A DNA stretch of 64,000 nucleotides from Salinilacustrithrix flava (GTDB lineage: Bacteria > Actinomycetota > Acidimicrobiia > Acidimicrobiales > Salinilacustritrichaceae): assembly GCA_024128875.1 (NCBI GenBank), contig JAMYFF010000006.1:219922-283921 (forward strand), given 5' to 3'. The translations under genes were made by a program, and so were the position numbers. Position 1 is the first letter of the stretch, and each line of letters begins with the position of its first letter. Shown one piece after another: positions 1 to 8,026 of the stretch. The notes beneath the pieces are model-generated. The model was not told the origin of the DNA, ran no database searches, and saw nothing but the letters and a program-made list of their open reading frames with translations.

Positions 1-1485
1 CGCATCGTCGCCGAGGCCCGGGCCGACGACGGCCAGCCGGCCAACGAGTGCACGTTCGGTGCCTCCGGTCGCGTCATCACCTTCCCCGGCTACCTCAAGG
101 CCTACGTCGAGGACAGCGACGACGACGACGCCGAGCGCGACGATGCCGAGTCGGTCCTGCCCGCCGTCACCGAGGGCGACGCCCTGCCCACGCCGGCGCT
201 CACCGCCGACGGGCACACCACCAGCCCGCCGGCCCGCTTCACCGAGGCGTCGCTGGTGAAGCGCATGGAGGAGCTGGGCATCGGCCGCCCGTCCACCTAC
301 GCCTCGATCATGACCACCATCCAGGACCGCGGCTACGTGTTCAAGAAGGGCAACGCGCTGGTGCCGACGTGGACGGCCTTCGCCGTGGTCAACGTGCTGG
401 AGCGCCAGTTCGGCGAGTACGTCGACTACGAGTTCACCGCCAAGATGGAGGACGACCTCGACCTCATCGCCGTCGGCCAGGAGGACCGCGTCCCGTACCT
501 CAAGCGCTTCTGGTTCGGCGACGACGGTTCCAGCGGCGGCCCGGGTGCCCGCAAGGGCCTCTCCGTCGTGGTCGACGAGGCGCTGGAGAAGGTCGACGCC
601 GCCGAGGTCAACACCTTCCCGCTCGGGATGGACGAGAACGGCGAGATGGTCGTGGCCAAGCCCGGCCGCTACGGCCCCTACGTCAAGCGCGGCGACGACG
701 ACACCGCGTCGATCCCGGAGGGCCTCCCGCCCGACGAGCTGACGTTGGACAAGGCGCTCGAGCTGCTGGCCGCGCCCAAGGGCGACGAGCCCATCGGCGA
801 GCATCCCGAGTCCGGACTGCCCGTCTACGTCAAGACCGGCCGGTACGGGCCCTACGTGCAGCTCGGCGACCAGGACACCCTCCCGCCGGACGAGAAGCCG
901 AAGATGGAGTCCCTCCTCAAGGACATGAAGCCCGAGGAGGTGACCCTCGACGACGCCCTGCGGCTGCTGTCGCTGCCGCGGGTGGTGGGCACCGACGAGG
1001 AGACCGGCCTGCCGGTGCTGGCCCGCAACGGGCGCTACGGCCCCTACATCTCCAAGGGCGACGAGAAGGGCGCCGACGCCCGCAGCCTCGAGTCCGAAGA
1101 CGAGCTGTTCACCGTCGACATGGCCCGGGCCAAGGCCCTCTTCGCCGAACCGAAGCGCCGGCGCGGACAGGCGGCGCCGAAGCCGCCGCTGCGCGAGCTG
1201 GGTGACGACCCGGTGAGCGAGAAGCCCGTCGTCGTCAAGGACGGCCGCTTCGGTCCCTACGTCACCGACGGTGAGACCAACGCCAGCCTCCGCAAGGGCG
1301 ACCTCGTCGAGGAGATCACCATCGAGCGCGCCGCGGAGCTCCTGCAGATCCGACGGGAGACCAACCCGCCGAAGAAGAAGGCCGGCGCCCGCAAGAAGGC
1401 GACGAAGAAGAAGGCGACGAAGAAGAAGACCGCGGCCAAGAAGTCGGTGGCCAAGAAGAAGGCCACCAAGAAGGCGTCCGAGTAG
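1..1485 (+). CDS. topA: DNA topoisomerase I, C-terminal part (5' end outside window)
   Basis: Type IA topoisomerase that relaxes negative supercoils through a transient tyrosine-DNA bond. The reading frame is open from base 1, so the TOPRIM domain and probably the active-site tyrosine lie upstream of the window; 494 residues are visible. The conserved segment KRMEELGIGRPSTYASI sits at nt 262-312. It is followed by four C-terminal repeats, each with a GRYGPYV or GRFGPYV core (near nt 664, 838, 1030 and 1243), the DNA-binding module of actinobacterial TopA. The last 40 residues are an almost pure Lys/Ala/Thr tail (nt 1369-1482), as in mycobacterial enzymes where such tails aid processive relaxation. 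A hairpin follows directly. Identity is certain; only the missing start limits the entry. Confidence 0.96.
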   Translation, partial: RIVAEARADDGQPANECTFGASGRVITFPGYLKAYVEDSDDDDAERDDAESVLPAVTEGDALPTPALTADGHTTSPPARFTEASLVKRMEELGIGRPSTYASIMTTIQDRGYVFKKGNALVPTWTAFAVVNVLERQFGEYVDYEFTAKMEDDLDLIAVGQEDRVPYLKRFWFGDDGSSGGPGARKGLSVVVDEALEKVDAAEVNTFPLGMDENGEMVVAKPGRYGPYVKRGDDDTASIPEGLPPDELTLDKALELLAAPKGDEPIGEHPESGLPVYVKTGRYGPYVQLGDQDTLPPDEKPKMESLLKDMKPEEVTLDDALRLLSLPRVVGTDEETGLPVLARNGRYGPYISKGDEKGADARSLESEDELFTVDMARAKALFAEPKRRRGQAAPKPPLRELGDDPVSEKPVVVKDGRFGPYVTDGETNASLRKGDLVEEITIERAAELLQIRRETNPPKKKAGARKKATKKKATKKKTAAKKSVAKKKATKKASE

Positions 1486-1486
1486 C

Positions 1487-1517
1487 GGAGCGAGCCGACA
1501 TCGGCGGTTCTCGCTCC
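1487..1517 (+). terminator. Hairpin after topA
   Basis: GGAGCGAG (1487-1494) pairs perfectly with CTCGCTCC (1510-1517); the 15-nt loop holds a further CCG/CGG pair. It starts one base after the topA stop. There is no T-run, so this is terminator-like by position and structure rather than a classical intrinsic terminator. Confidence 0.55.
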
Positions 1518-1526
1518 CCGGTTCTC

Positions 1527-1532
1527 TAACGT
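1527..1532 (+). promoter_or_regulatory. -10-like TAACGT before the MFS gene
   Basis: TAACGT ends 7 nt before the GTG start at 1540, the spacing expected if transcription starts at or next to the start codon. The same arrangement recurs at many operon heads in this window. No good -35 box is visible. Confidence 0.4.
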
Positions 1533-1539
1533 CTGCCCC

Positions 1540-3069
1540 GTGGCGGAGTCCCCCGATGCGCGACCGACGCCGCCGCGTCCCGGCGAGGGCCCGGTGGGCA
1601 CGCCGGACTCCCAGGCCGAGCTGCCCACCATCGCCATGGATGCCCTCGGCGAGCGTGAGCCCCGCGGGCACGTCCGCCTGTTCGGGTCGACCGCCTTCTT
1701 CCGGCTCTGGCTGACCCAGGTCGTCTCGGCCACGGGCGACTGGCTGGGCTTCCTCGCCATCGCCGCGCTGGCGACCCGCATCAGCGATCGACCCGAGGCC
1801 GCCGTCGGTCTGGTGATGTCGGCGCGCATCGTGCCGGGCTTCTTCCTCGGCCCGGCGGCCGGCGTGTTCGCCGACCGCTTCGACCGCAAGCGGCTCATGG
1901 TGATGTGCGACGTCGGCCGCGCCCTGGTGCTGGCGTCGCTGCCGTTCGTCGACACCGTCCCGGGCCTCATCGTCGCCTCCCTCGTGATGGAGGTCTTCAC
2001 GCTCCTGTGGGCGCCGGCCAAGGAGGCCTCCGTGCCCCACCTGGTGCCGTCGGACCACCTCACCACCGCCAACTCGCTCTCCCTCGCCGCCGCCTACGGC
2101 ACGATCCCCATCGCCGCCGGGTTGTTCTCGCTGCTCGCCGAGCTGTCCGACACCATCGGCGACTTCGAGCTGCTCAGCGTCGTCCGGGGGACCCAGGAGG
2201 GCCTGGCCTTCTACTTCGACGCCGGGACGTTCCTGCTGTCCGCGCTCATGATCTGGTCGCTCCCGCTGCCCCGCCGGCGCAAGGCGGATCGGGGCCGAGG
2301 GGCCAAGCGCGTCGAGTTCGGCGCCGCCTGGCGCGAGCTGCGCGAGGGGTGGCAGTTCGTGTTCCTCAACCCCGTCGTGCGCGCCGTGAACCTCGGCCTG
2401 GCCACGGGCCTCATCGGCGGCGGCATGCTCGTGCCGCTCGGCCCCGTGTTCGCCGACCAGGTGCTCGGCGCGGGGCAGTCCGGCTTCGGCGTGCTCATCT
2501 TCGCCCTCGGCCTCGGCGTCGCCGGCGGGGTCATCACGATCTCGGTGTTCCAGCGGCGGGTGCCCAAGGAGTGGACCTTCGTCGTGGCCGTGTTCGTCGC
2601 CGGCTTCTCGCTCGGCACCGCCGCGTCGATGTCGGCGCTGGAGCTGGCGGCCGGGTTCGTCTTCGTGCTCGGCATCTGCGCCGGCTGCGTCTACGTCCTC
2701 GGGTTCACGATGCTGCACGAGCACGTGGAGGACGAGCTGCGGGGTCGCATCTTCTCGGCGCTGTACACGCTGGTGCGCCTCTGCGTGCTCATCGCCTTCG
2801 CGGTCGGGCCGTTCCTGTCCGAGCTGCTGGGCGAGCTCTCGGAGAACCTCTTCGACGACGGCCACGTCGGGCTGTTCGGCGTCTCCATCGCCGTGCCCGG
2901 CGTCCGGCTGACCCTGTGGACCGCAGCGGCGATCATCGTGGTGGCCGGCGTGATCGCCGCCCACTCCATGCTCGATGCAGCCCGCAAGGAGCTGGTCACC
3001 GGTCCCCCGACCGTCCACCGCGGCGGCGCACCGCCCGACGCGGCCGAGCGCGAGGGGATCGACGGATGA
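1540..3069 (+). CDS. Major facilitator superfamily exporter
   Basis: A 509-residue polytopic membrane protein of the MFS_3 type, which includes EntS-like and macrolide exporters; substrate unknown. After a polar N-terminus of about 45 residues come some 12 hydrophobic segments. The motif ADRFDRKRLMVM (near residue 112) matches MFS motif A in the loop between helices 2 and 3. The central loop is Arg/Lys rich. The GTG start follows a TAACGT box and the topA hairpin, so it probably heads its own transcript. Its stop overlaps the start of tmk by four bases (ATGA), so the two are translationally coupled, although nothing in tmk explains a functional link. Confidence 0.88.
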   Translation: MAESPDARPTPPRPGEGPVGTPDSQAELPTIAMDALGEREPRGHVRLFGSTAFFRLWLTQVVSATGDWLGFLAIAALATRISDRPEAAVGLVMSARIVPGFFLGPAAGVFADRFDRKRLMVMCDVGRALVLASLPFVDTVPGLIVASLVMEVFTLLWAPAKEASVPHLVPSDHLTTANSLSLAAAYGTIPIAAGLFSLLAELSDTIGDFELLSVVRGTQEGLAFYFDAGTFLLSALMIWSLPLPRRRKADRGRGAKRVEFGAAWRELREGWQFVFLNPVVRAVNLGLATGLIGGGMLVPLGPVFADQVLGAGQSGFGVLIFALGLGVAGGVITISVFQRRVPKEWTFVVAVFVAGFSLGTAASMSALELAAGFVFVLGICAGCVYVLGFTMLHEHVEDELRGRIFSALYTLVRLCVLIAFAVGPFLSELLGELSENLFDDGHVGLFGVSIAVPGVRLTLWTAAAIIVVAGVIAAHSMLDAARKELVTGPPTVHRGGAPPDAAEREGIDG

Positions 3070-3677
3070 CGGCGCGGTTCTTGGCCTTCGAGGGCGGCGA
3101 GGCCGCGGGCAAGTCGACCCAGACCGAGCGCATCGCTCGCCGGCTCGATGCCCTGCTCACCAGGGAACCGGGCGGCACGGCGGTCGGCGCCGCGATCCGG
3201 GGCATCTTCCTCGATCCCGCCACCGGTGAGCTCGACCCGCGCACCGAGGCGCTGCTCATGGCCGCCGACCGAGCCCAGCACGTCGCCACCGTCATCCGGC
3301 CCGCCCTCGCCGCCGGCCGCCACGTGGTGACCGACCGCTACCTGCACTCCTCGATCGCCTACCAGGGCCACGGGCGCGGCTTGGACCCCGCCGGGGTCGA
3401 GCGGCTCAACCGGTGGGCCACCGACGAGCTCCTGCCGGACGTCGTCGTCCTCCTCGACGTGCCCGTCGAGGTGGCCCGCCAGCGCATCGCCCACCAGGCA
3501 CCGGACCGGCTCGAGTCCGAGGCCGACGGCTTCCACGAGCGCGTCCGGGACGGCTTCCTCGCCCAGGCCGCCTCCCACCCGGACCGCTGGGTGGTCATCG
3601 ACGCGACCGGCGACCCGGACGACATCGCTGCGGCCGTCTGGGGCGCGGTCACCGCCCGCCTCCCCGACCTGGGCTGA
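3066..3677 (+). CDS. tmk: Thymidylate kinase
   Basis: Phosphorylates dTMP to dTDP for DNA synthesis; cytosolic; 203 residues, normal for the family. The P-loop reads FEGGEAAGKST at residues 6-16, where many homologues have FEGxDGxGKST, so this copy has Glu-Ala-Ala in the variable part. The DRYLHSSIAYQG segment (about residues 89-100) is the DRY/substrate motif, and a lid-like region with RLESEADGFHERV follows. The ATG start lies in an ATGA overlap with the preceding MFS gene. The tmk-holB pairing is widespread in bacteria and supports both assignments. Confidence 0.95.
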   Translation: MTARFLAFEGGEAAGKSTQTERIARRLDALLTREPGGTAVGAAIRGIFLDPATGELDPRTEALLMAADRAQHVATVIRPALAAGRHVVTDRYLHSSIAYQGHGRGLDPAGVERLNRWATDELLPDVVVLLDVPVEVARQRIAHQAPDRLESEADGFHERVRDGFLAQAASHPDRWVVIDATGDPDDIAAAVWGAVTARLPDLG

Positions 3678-3691
3678 GGGCACGGCGACCA

Positions 3692-3747
3692 CCCGTTCGT
3701 TGGTCGCAGATCGACCAGATCCGGTCGATCTCGCACCACTGAACGGG
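3692..3747. repeat. Long near-perfect palindrome between tmk and holB
   Basis: Three nested arms pair in order: CCCGTTC (3692-3698) with GAACGGG (3741-3747), TGGT (3701-3704) with ACCA (3735-3738), and GATCGACC (3709-3716) with GGTCGATC (3723-3730), around a 6-nt loop. Internal bulges are symmetric. No T-run follows. It may be a terminator for tmk, a REP-like element or a processing site. Confidence 0.6.
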
Positions 3748-3776
3748 CGCTCGGGGCGGTCGGGCAGGATGGGGGC

Positions 3777-4886
3777 GTGACCGACACCGCCGATCTCGGG
3801 GCCGCCCTCGCCCCGTCCGACGTCGAGGCCCTCGTCGAGCGGGCCGACATCTGGCACGACGTCGTGGGCCAGGGGCGGGCGGTCGCCGCGCTGCAGGCGG
3901 CGGCGACCCGTCCGGTGCACGCCTACCTGCTGGTCGGACCGGCGGGCAGCGGCAAGCGAGCCGCAGCGCGGGCCTTCGCCGCTGCGCTCCTCGCCATCGA
4001 CGCCGCCGGCCGGGGGAGCGACGTGGAGCGGGCCATCGAGCTGTGCCTGGACGAGTCCCACCCCGACCTGCAGGTGTTCGAGCCCGAGGGGGCGGCGCTC
4101 ACCATGGGCGACGCCGAGGACATCGTCACCGCGGCCAGCCGCAGCCCGGTCGAGGGCCGCCGCAAGGTGCTGGTGCTCGAGGAGTTCCACAAGGTGCAGC
4201 AGGCCGGCCCTGCGCTGCTCAAGACGATCGAGGAGCCCCCGGCCTCCACGGTGTTCGTGATCCTCGCCGAGGAGGTCCCCAACGAGCTGGTCGCCATCGC
4301 CAGCCGCTCGGTCCGCATCGACCTCGGGCCCGTCCCCCAGGACGCGGTCACCGACCGGCTGGTCGCCGAGGGGGTCGACCGTGAGGTCGCGGCCACCACC
4401 GCCGCAGCGGCCGGCGGCGACCTGCACCGGGCGCGGCTGCTGGCACGGGATCCGTCCCTGGTCGTGCGCCGCGACTCGTGGGCATCGATCCCCCACCGGG
4501 TCGACCGCACCGGCCACACCGCAGCGGCGCTGGTCGACGAGGTCGTCGCCCACATCGATGCGGCCCAGGGCGCGCTCGACGAGCGCCACGAGGCCGAGCG
4601 GCTCGCGCTGGAGGAGCAGATCGAGGCCTACGGCATGCGGACCACGCCGCTGAAGGACCTGGAGAAGAAGCACAAGCGGGAGGTGCGCCGCCACCGCAAC
4701 GCCGAGATCCGCTTCGGGCTGGCCGTGCTGGCCGGCGAGTACCGCGACCGGCTGGCGACCGCCGGCGACCCGACCCCGCACCTCGCCGCCCTGCGAGCCG
4801 TCCAGGAGGCGGCCGAGGCGCTCGTGCGGAACCCGAACGAGACGCTGCTGCTGCAGGCACTCGTCGGCGGCCTCGATCCCCTCTGA
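3777..4886 (+). CDS. holB: DNA polymerase III delta-prime subunit
   Basis: Clamp-loader subunit of the replicative polymerase, 369 residues. The N-terminal AAA+ domain has a P-loop GPAGSGKRA (near residue 59) and the sensor/beta-strand EEFHKVQQAGPALLKTIEEPP. The position of the usual SRC motif reads ASRSVRI, so the arginine is kept and the cysteine is not. The cysteine-rich zinc module of many delta-prime proteins appears reduced to IELCLDESHPDLQ. Residues about 255-310 are rich in charged residues and probably helical (EKKHKREVRRHRNAEIRFG). GTG start; the region ahead (CAGGATGGGGGC) has no clear ribosome site. Stand-alone after the palindrome, before tRNA-Thr. Confidence 0.9.
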   Translation: MTDTADLGAALAPSDVEALVERADIWHDVVGQGRAVAALQAAATRPVHAYLLVGPAGSGKRAAARAFAAALLAIDAAGRGSDVERAIELCLDESHPDLQVFEPEGAALTMGDAEDIVTAASRSPVEGRRKVLVLEEFHKVQQAGPALLKTIEEPPASTVFVILAEEVPNELVAIASRSVRIDLGPVPQDAVTDRLVAEGVDREVAATTAAAAGGDLHRARLLARDPSLVVRRDSWASIPHRVDRTGHTAAALVDEVVAHIDAAQGALDERHEAERLALEEQIEAYGMRTTPLKDLEKKHKREVRRHRNAEIRFGLAVLAGEYRDRLATAGDPTPHLAALRAVQEAAEALVRNPNETLLLQALVGGLDPL

Positions 4887-4914
4887 ACGATCTGGTGGCG
4901 CCGGCCCTCCGCGC

Positions 4915-4920
4915 TACCCT
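4915..4920 (+). promoter_or_regulatory. -10 box TACCCT of tRNA-Thr(CGT)
   Basis: TACCCT ends 10 nt before the first base of the mature tRNA, placing a likely start a few bases upstream of it. Confidence 0.45.
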
Positions 4921-4930
4921 CTCCGGTCCC

Positions 4931-5003
4931 GCCCGAATAGCTCAGTCGGCAGAGCGACGCTCTCGTAAAGCGTAGGTCGTGGGTTCAATTCCCACTTCGG
5001 GCT
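4931..5003 (+). tRNA. tRNA-Thr, anticodon CGT
   Basis: A 73-nt cloverleaf. The acceptor stem is GCCCGAA (4931-4937) with TTCGGGC (4996-5002) and discriminator T. The anticodon arm ACGCT-CTCGTAA-AGCGT puts CGT at the anticodon, decoding ACG. The T arm carries GGTTCAATTCC. The CCA end is not encoded. The other tRNA in this window is also a tRNA-Thr. Confidence 0.95.
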
Positions 5004-5011
5004 CTCAGCAC

Positions 5012-5347
5012 ATGCAGAGCGACGACCCCCCTCCGCAACCGGTGTCGGTCCGGCCCTTCTCGCTCGTCCTCGCGGTGCTGGCGCTGCTCGGCGTGCTGCT
5101 CGCCGTGGCCGGCGCCGACACCACCGTCACCGATGCCACCGGCGCCGCGCCCATCGTCGACGACGCGGCCCGCCAGGATCCGGTCCAGGTCGAGCAGAGC
5201 GCGCACGAGGTCGCCGACTCCGGACCGGCGTCCAGCGTGGACGACCTGCCCGACGTGCGCCCGCACCGGTGTGCGGACATCGCAGAGGCCCCACGGGTCC
5301 ACCGAGGCTGCAGCCCACCGACGCTGCGCGGACCGCCGGGCGCCTGA
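5012..5347 (+). CDS. Small predicted membrane or secreted protein, unknown
   Basis: Encodes 111 residues from an ATG 9 nt after the tRNA. Residues 14-35 form one clear hydrophobic segment (SLVLAVLALLGVLLAVAGA) after a short Pro-rich stretch, so it is a signal anchor or an uncleaved signal peptide. The part after it is acidic, Ala/Asp/Val rich. The last 30 residues (Pro, Arg, Cys, His rich) look less protein-like and could come from an old frameshift. I recognise no family. The hydrophobic start and reasonable codon use argue for a real gene; the tail and lack of an obvious ribosome site argue against. Confidence 0.42.
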   Translation: MQSDDPPPQPVSVRPFSLVLAVLALLGVLLAVAGADTTVTDATGAAPIVDDAARQDPVQVEQSAHEVADSGPASSVDDLPDVRPHRCADIAEAPRVHRGCSPPTLRGPPGA

Positions 5348-5435
5348 GCGCCCCAAGCCGTCGCTGGAGCCGCCCCGACTCCGGCCCCGCCCGTGCCGTC
5401 CGCCCCGCGTGGCGCCGACCCCTGAGAGCCTTCCC

Positions 5436-6737
5436 GTGCGTGATGTCCTGCCCGAGCTCGGACTCGTCGGAGTCCTCGTCCTCCTGAACGCCGCCTTCGC
5501 CGGCACCGAGCTGGCGCTGGTGTCGCTGCGCGAGGGCCAGCTGCAGCGCCTCGAGCGCCAGTCCAGCACCGGTGCGGTGCTCGCCGACCTGGCCCGCGAC
5601 CCGAACCGCTTCCTCGCAACCATCCAGATCGGCATCACCCTCGCCGGGTTCCTGGCCTCGGCGGCGGCCGCCGTGTCGCTGGCCGAGCCGCTCGAGGAGC
5701 CGCTCGGCTTCCTCGGTGGCGCGGCGGAGCCCGTCGCCGTCGTGGTGGTCACCCTCGTGCTCGCCTACGTCACGCTGGTCTTCGGCGAGCTCGCCCCCAA
5801 GCGCGTCGCCATGCAGCGCGCCGAGCGGTGGGGGATGGTCACCGCCCGACCGCTCGCGTTCATCTCGGTCCTCACCCGGCCGATCGTGTGGCTCCTGTCC
5901 CACTCGACCGACGTCGCCGTGCGACTCATGGGCGGTGACCCGCACCAGGACCGCGAGGAGATCACCGAGGAGGAGCTGCGTGACATGGTCGCCGTCCAGA
6001 CCAGCTTCACCCCGAAGCAGCGGCTCATCATCGACGGTGCGTTCGAGATCGCCGAGCGGACCCTCGAAGAGGTGCTCCGGCCCCGCGGCGAGGTCTTCGT
6101 GCTCGATGCCGAGCAACCCGGAGCCGAGGCCCTCGAAGCGCTGGCGGCGAGCGGTCACTCCCGGGCGCCGGTGGGGGCGAACGGCAACCTCGACGAGGTG
6201 ATCGGGGTGGTGCACCTCCGAGACCTGCTCGGGCTCGGCAACCGGCCGGTCGCCGACGCCGCATCGGAGATCCGTGCGTTCCCCGAGACCGCCGGCGTGC
6301 TGGATGCCCTCCACCAGATGCAGCAGTCCCACGCCCAGCTGGCCGTCGTGGTCGACGAGCACGGCTCGGGCGCCGGGATCGTGACCGTGGAGGACCTCGT
6401 GGAGGAGCTGGTGGGCGAGATCTACGACGAGACGGACCGCGACGTCCTGTCGGTGCAGCGCCACGACGACGGGTCCCTGGTCCTGCCCGGTCAGTTCCCC
6501 GTGCACGACCTGACCGACATCGGCATCGACGGCGTGGAGGACGGTCCGTACACCACCGTCGCCGGCCTCATCCTGGATCGCCTCGGCCGTGTGCCCGAGG
6601 AGCCCGGCGACCGCGTCCTCCTGGATGGCTGGGAGCTGGTGGTCGATACGGTGCACCGCCACGCCATCACCCAGGTGCGAGCCATCCCGCGAGGATCCGA
6701 CGACGTGACCGCCGACCCATCCGAGGAGCGCCGTTGA
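5436..6737 (+). CDS. CNNM/HlyC-CorC family membrane protein, copy 1
   Basis: Members have an N-terminal membrane DUF21 (CNNM) domain, a cytosolic CBS pair and a C-terminal CorC/HlyC domain; the family is linked to Mg2+/Co2+ efflux or homeostasis. This copy has 433 residues: membrane helices around residues 5-30, 60-85, 95-120 and 130-150 with the conserved ELAPKRVAMQ signature, CBS domains around 200-330 (VIGVVHLRDLL; VVVDEHGSGAGIVTVEDLVEELVGEI), and a CorC domain from about 345 to 425. GTG 5436 is chosen because the helix LGLVGVLVLLNAAFAGTELALVS starts right after it and longer reading upstream is low complexity. Its stop overlaps the TTG of the next copy. Confidence 0.88.
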   Translation: MRDVLPELGLVGVLVLLNAAFAGTELALVSLREGQLQRLERQSSTGAVLADLARDPNRFLATIQIGITLAGFLASAAAAVSLAEPLEEPLGFLGGAAEPVAVVVVTLVLAYVTLVFGELAPKRVAMQRAERWGMVTARPLAFISVLTRPIVWLLSHSTDVAVRLMGGDPHQDREEITEEELRDMVAVQTSFTPKQRLIIDGAFEIAERTLEEVLRPRGEVFVLDAEQPGAEALEALAASGHSRAPVGANGNLDEVIGVVHLRDLLGLGNRPVADAASEIRAFPETAGVLDALHQMQQSHAQLAVVVDEHGSGAGIVTVEDLVEELVGEIYDETDRDVLSVQRHDDGSLVLPGQFPVHDLTDIGIDGVEDGPYTTVAGLILDRLGRVPEEPGDRVLLDGWELVVDTVHRHAITQVRAIPRGSDDVTADPSEERR

Positions 6738-8026
6738 GCGTCGCGATCCCCCTGCTGATCATCGCCGTGATGGTCTCGTTCAACGCGCTCTACGTCGCCG
6801 CCGAGTTCGCCACAGTGGGGTCTCGGCGATCGCGCGTCCAGGAGGACGCAGCGGGCGGGAGCGCCGCCGCCGGCCGGCTGCTCGAGATCCTCAACGACCC
6901 GAAGCGCCTGGACAGCTACGTGGCGGCGTGCCAGATCGGCATCACCCTGTCGAGCCTGGTGGCCGGCGCCTACGGCCAGGCTGCGCTCACGCCCCTGCTC
7001 GAGCCCGCCCTCGGCTCCGTCGGTGGCCGGGCGGTGGCGGTGCTGATCGTGCTGGTCGGCGTGACCTCGGTGCAGGTGGTCCTCGGCGAGCTGCTGCCCA
7101 AGACGGCGGCGCTGCGCTACCCGGAGAAGCTGGCCATGCTCACACTGCCCCCGATGACCATCAGCCAGTGGCTGTTCCGGCCGCTGGTGGCGATCTTCAA
7201 CGGGTCGGCCTTCCGGCTCATGAAGCTCTGGGGCCTCGCCGTGGACCACTCCCACGCCCACGTGCACTCGCCCGAGGAGCTGGCGGGGCTCTACCGGGCC
7301 AGCGCCGCCGGCGGGCTCATCGACGCCTCGGAGCGGGACATGCTCGCCGGCGTCCTGAACGTCGAGGACCGCCTCGTGCGGGAGATCATGACGCCGCGGC
7401 GTCGCCTCACAACGGTCCCGGCGACCTTGCGCGCCAGCGATGCCCTCGGACGGCTGGCCGACAGCGCCCACACCCGGTTCCCGGTCACCGGTGCCGCCGA
7501 CGACGTCATCGGCCTGGTGCACCTGCGCGACCTGTGGGTCGCGGCCCGTGACGACGGCGACCGCACCGTGGGTGAGCTGGCCCGCTCCGTGCCGGCCGTC
7601 GCCGAGGTCCTCACCGTGCCCGGCCTGTGGGAGGAGCTGCGGAACGAGGAGCAGCACTGCGCCCTCGTGGTGAACGAGTTTGGCTCCGTGGCCGGGCTCG
7701 TCACGATGGAGGACGCGATCGAGGAGATCTTCGGCGAGGTGCTCGACGAGTTCGACGTCGAGGAGGACCCGATCACCGTGGACCAGCGACGGGTGTCGGT
7801 CCGCGGCGACGTCCTGGTCGAGGTGCTCGAGGACCGGTTCGGCACGATCCTGACCGAGGACGACGTGGACACCATCGGCGGGCTCGTGTGGCACGAGCTC
7901 GGCCGCCGTCCCCGGGAGGGTGACGAGGTGCCCGTCGGGCCCGGAGGCGTCGTCCTCCGGGTCGACCGGGTCGACGGCACGGCGGTCGCGCGAGCCAGCT
8001 TCGACCTCCCGGACGGTGGCGCATGA
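6734..8026 (+). CDS. CNNM/HlyC-CorC family membrane protein, copy 2
   Basis: 430 residues with the same architecture as its neighbours: DUF21 membrane domain with the pore signature VLGELLPKTAAL, CBS pair (DVIGLVHLRDLWV; VVNEFGSVAGLVTMEDAIEEIFGEV) and a CorC/HlyC domain ending near RASFDLPDG. The TTG start is placed in a TTGA overlap with the stop of copy 1, and GAGGAG 6 nt upstream is a good ribosome site. The products are diverged paralogs rather than recent duplicates, since alignable identity is confined to motifs. They may form hetero-oligomers, as CNNM proteins dimerise through their CBS modules; that is inference. Confidence 0.9.
   Translation: MSVAIPLLIIAVMVSFNALYVAAEFATVGSRRSRVQEDAAGGSAAAGRLLEILNDPKRLDSYVAACQIGITLSSLVAGAYGQAALTPLLEPALGSVGGRAVAVLIVLVGVTSVQVVLGELLPKTAALRYPEKLAMLTLPPMTISQWLFRPLVAIFNGSAFRLMKLWGLAVDHSHAHVHSPEELAGLYRASAAGGLIDASERDMLAGVLNVEDRLVREIMTPRRRLTTVPATLRASDALGRLADSAHTRFPVTGAADDVIGLVHLRDLWVAARDDGDRTVGELARSVPAVAEVLTVPGLWEELRNEEQHCALVVNEFGSVAGLVTMEDAIEEIFGEVLDEFDVEEDPITVDQRRVSVRGDVLVEVLEDRFGTILTEDDVDTIGGLVWHELGRRPREGDEVPVGPGGVVLRVDRVDGTAVARASFDLPDGGA

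Noticed and set aside
5127..6662. Long minus-strand frames opposite the CNNM genes (also 6491-7894 and 7291-9768)
   Set aside because: Compositional shadows of strongly supported plus-strand genes; they contain no recognisable domain.
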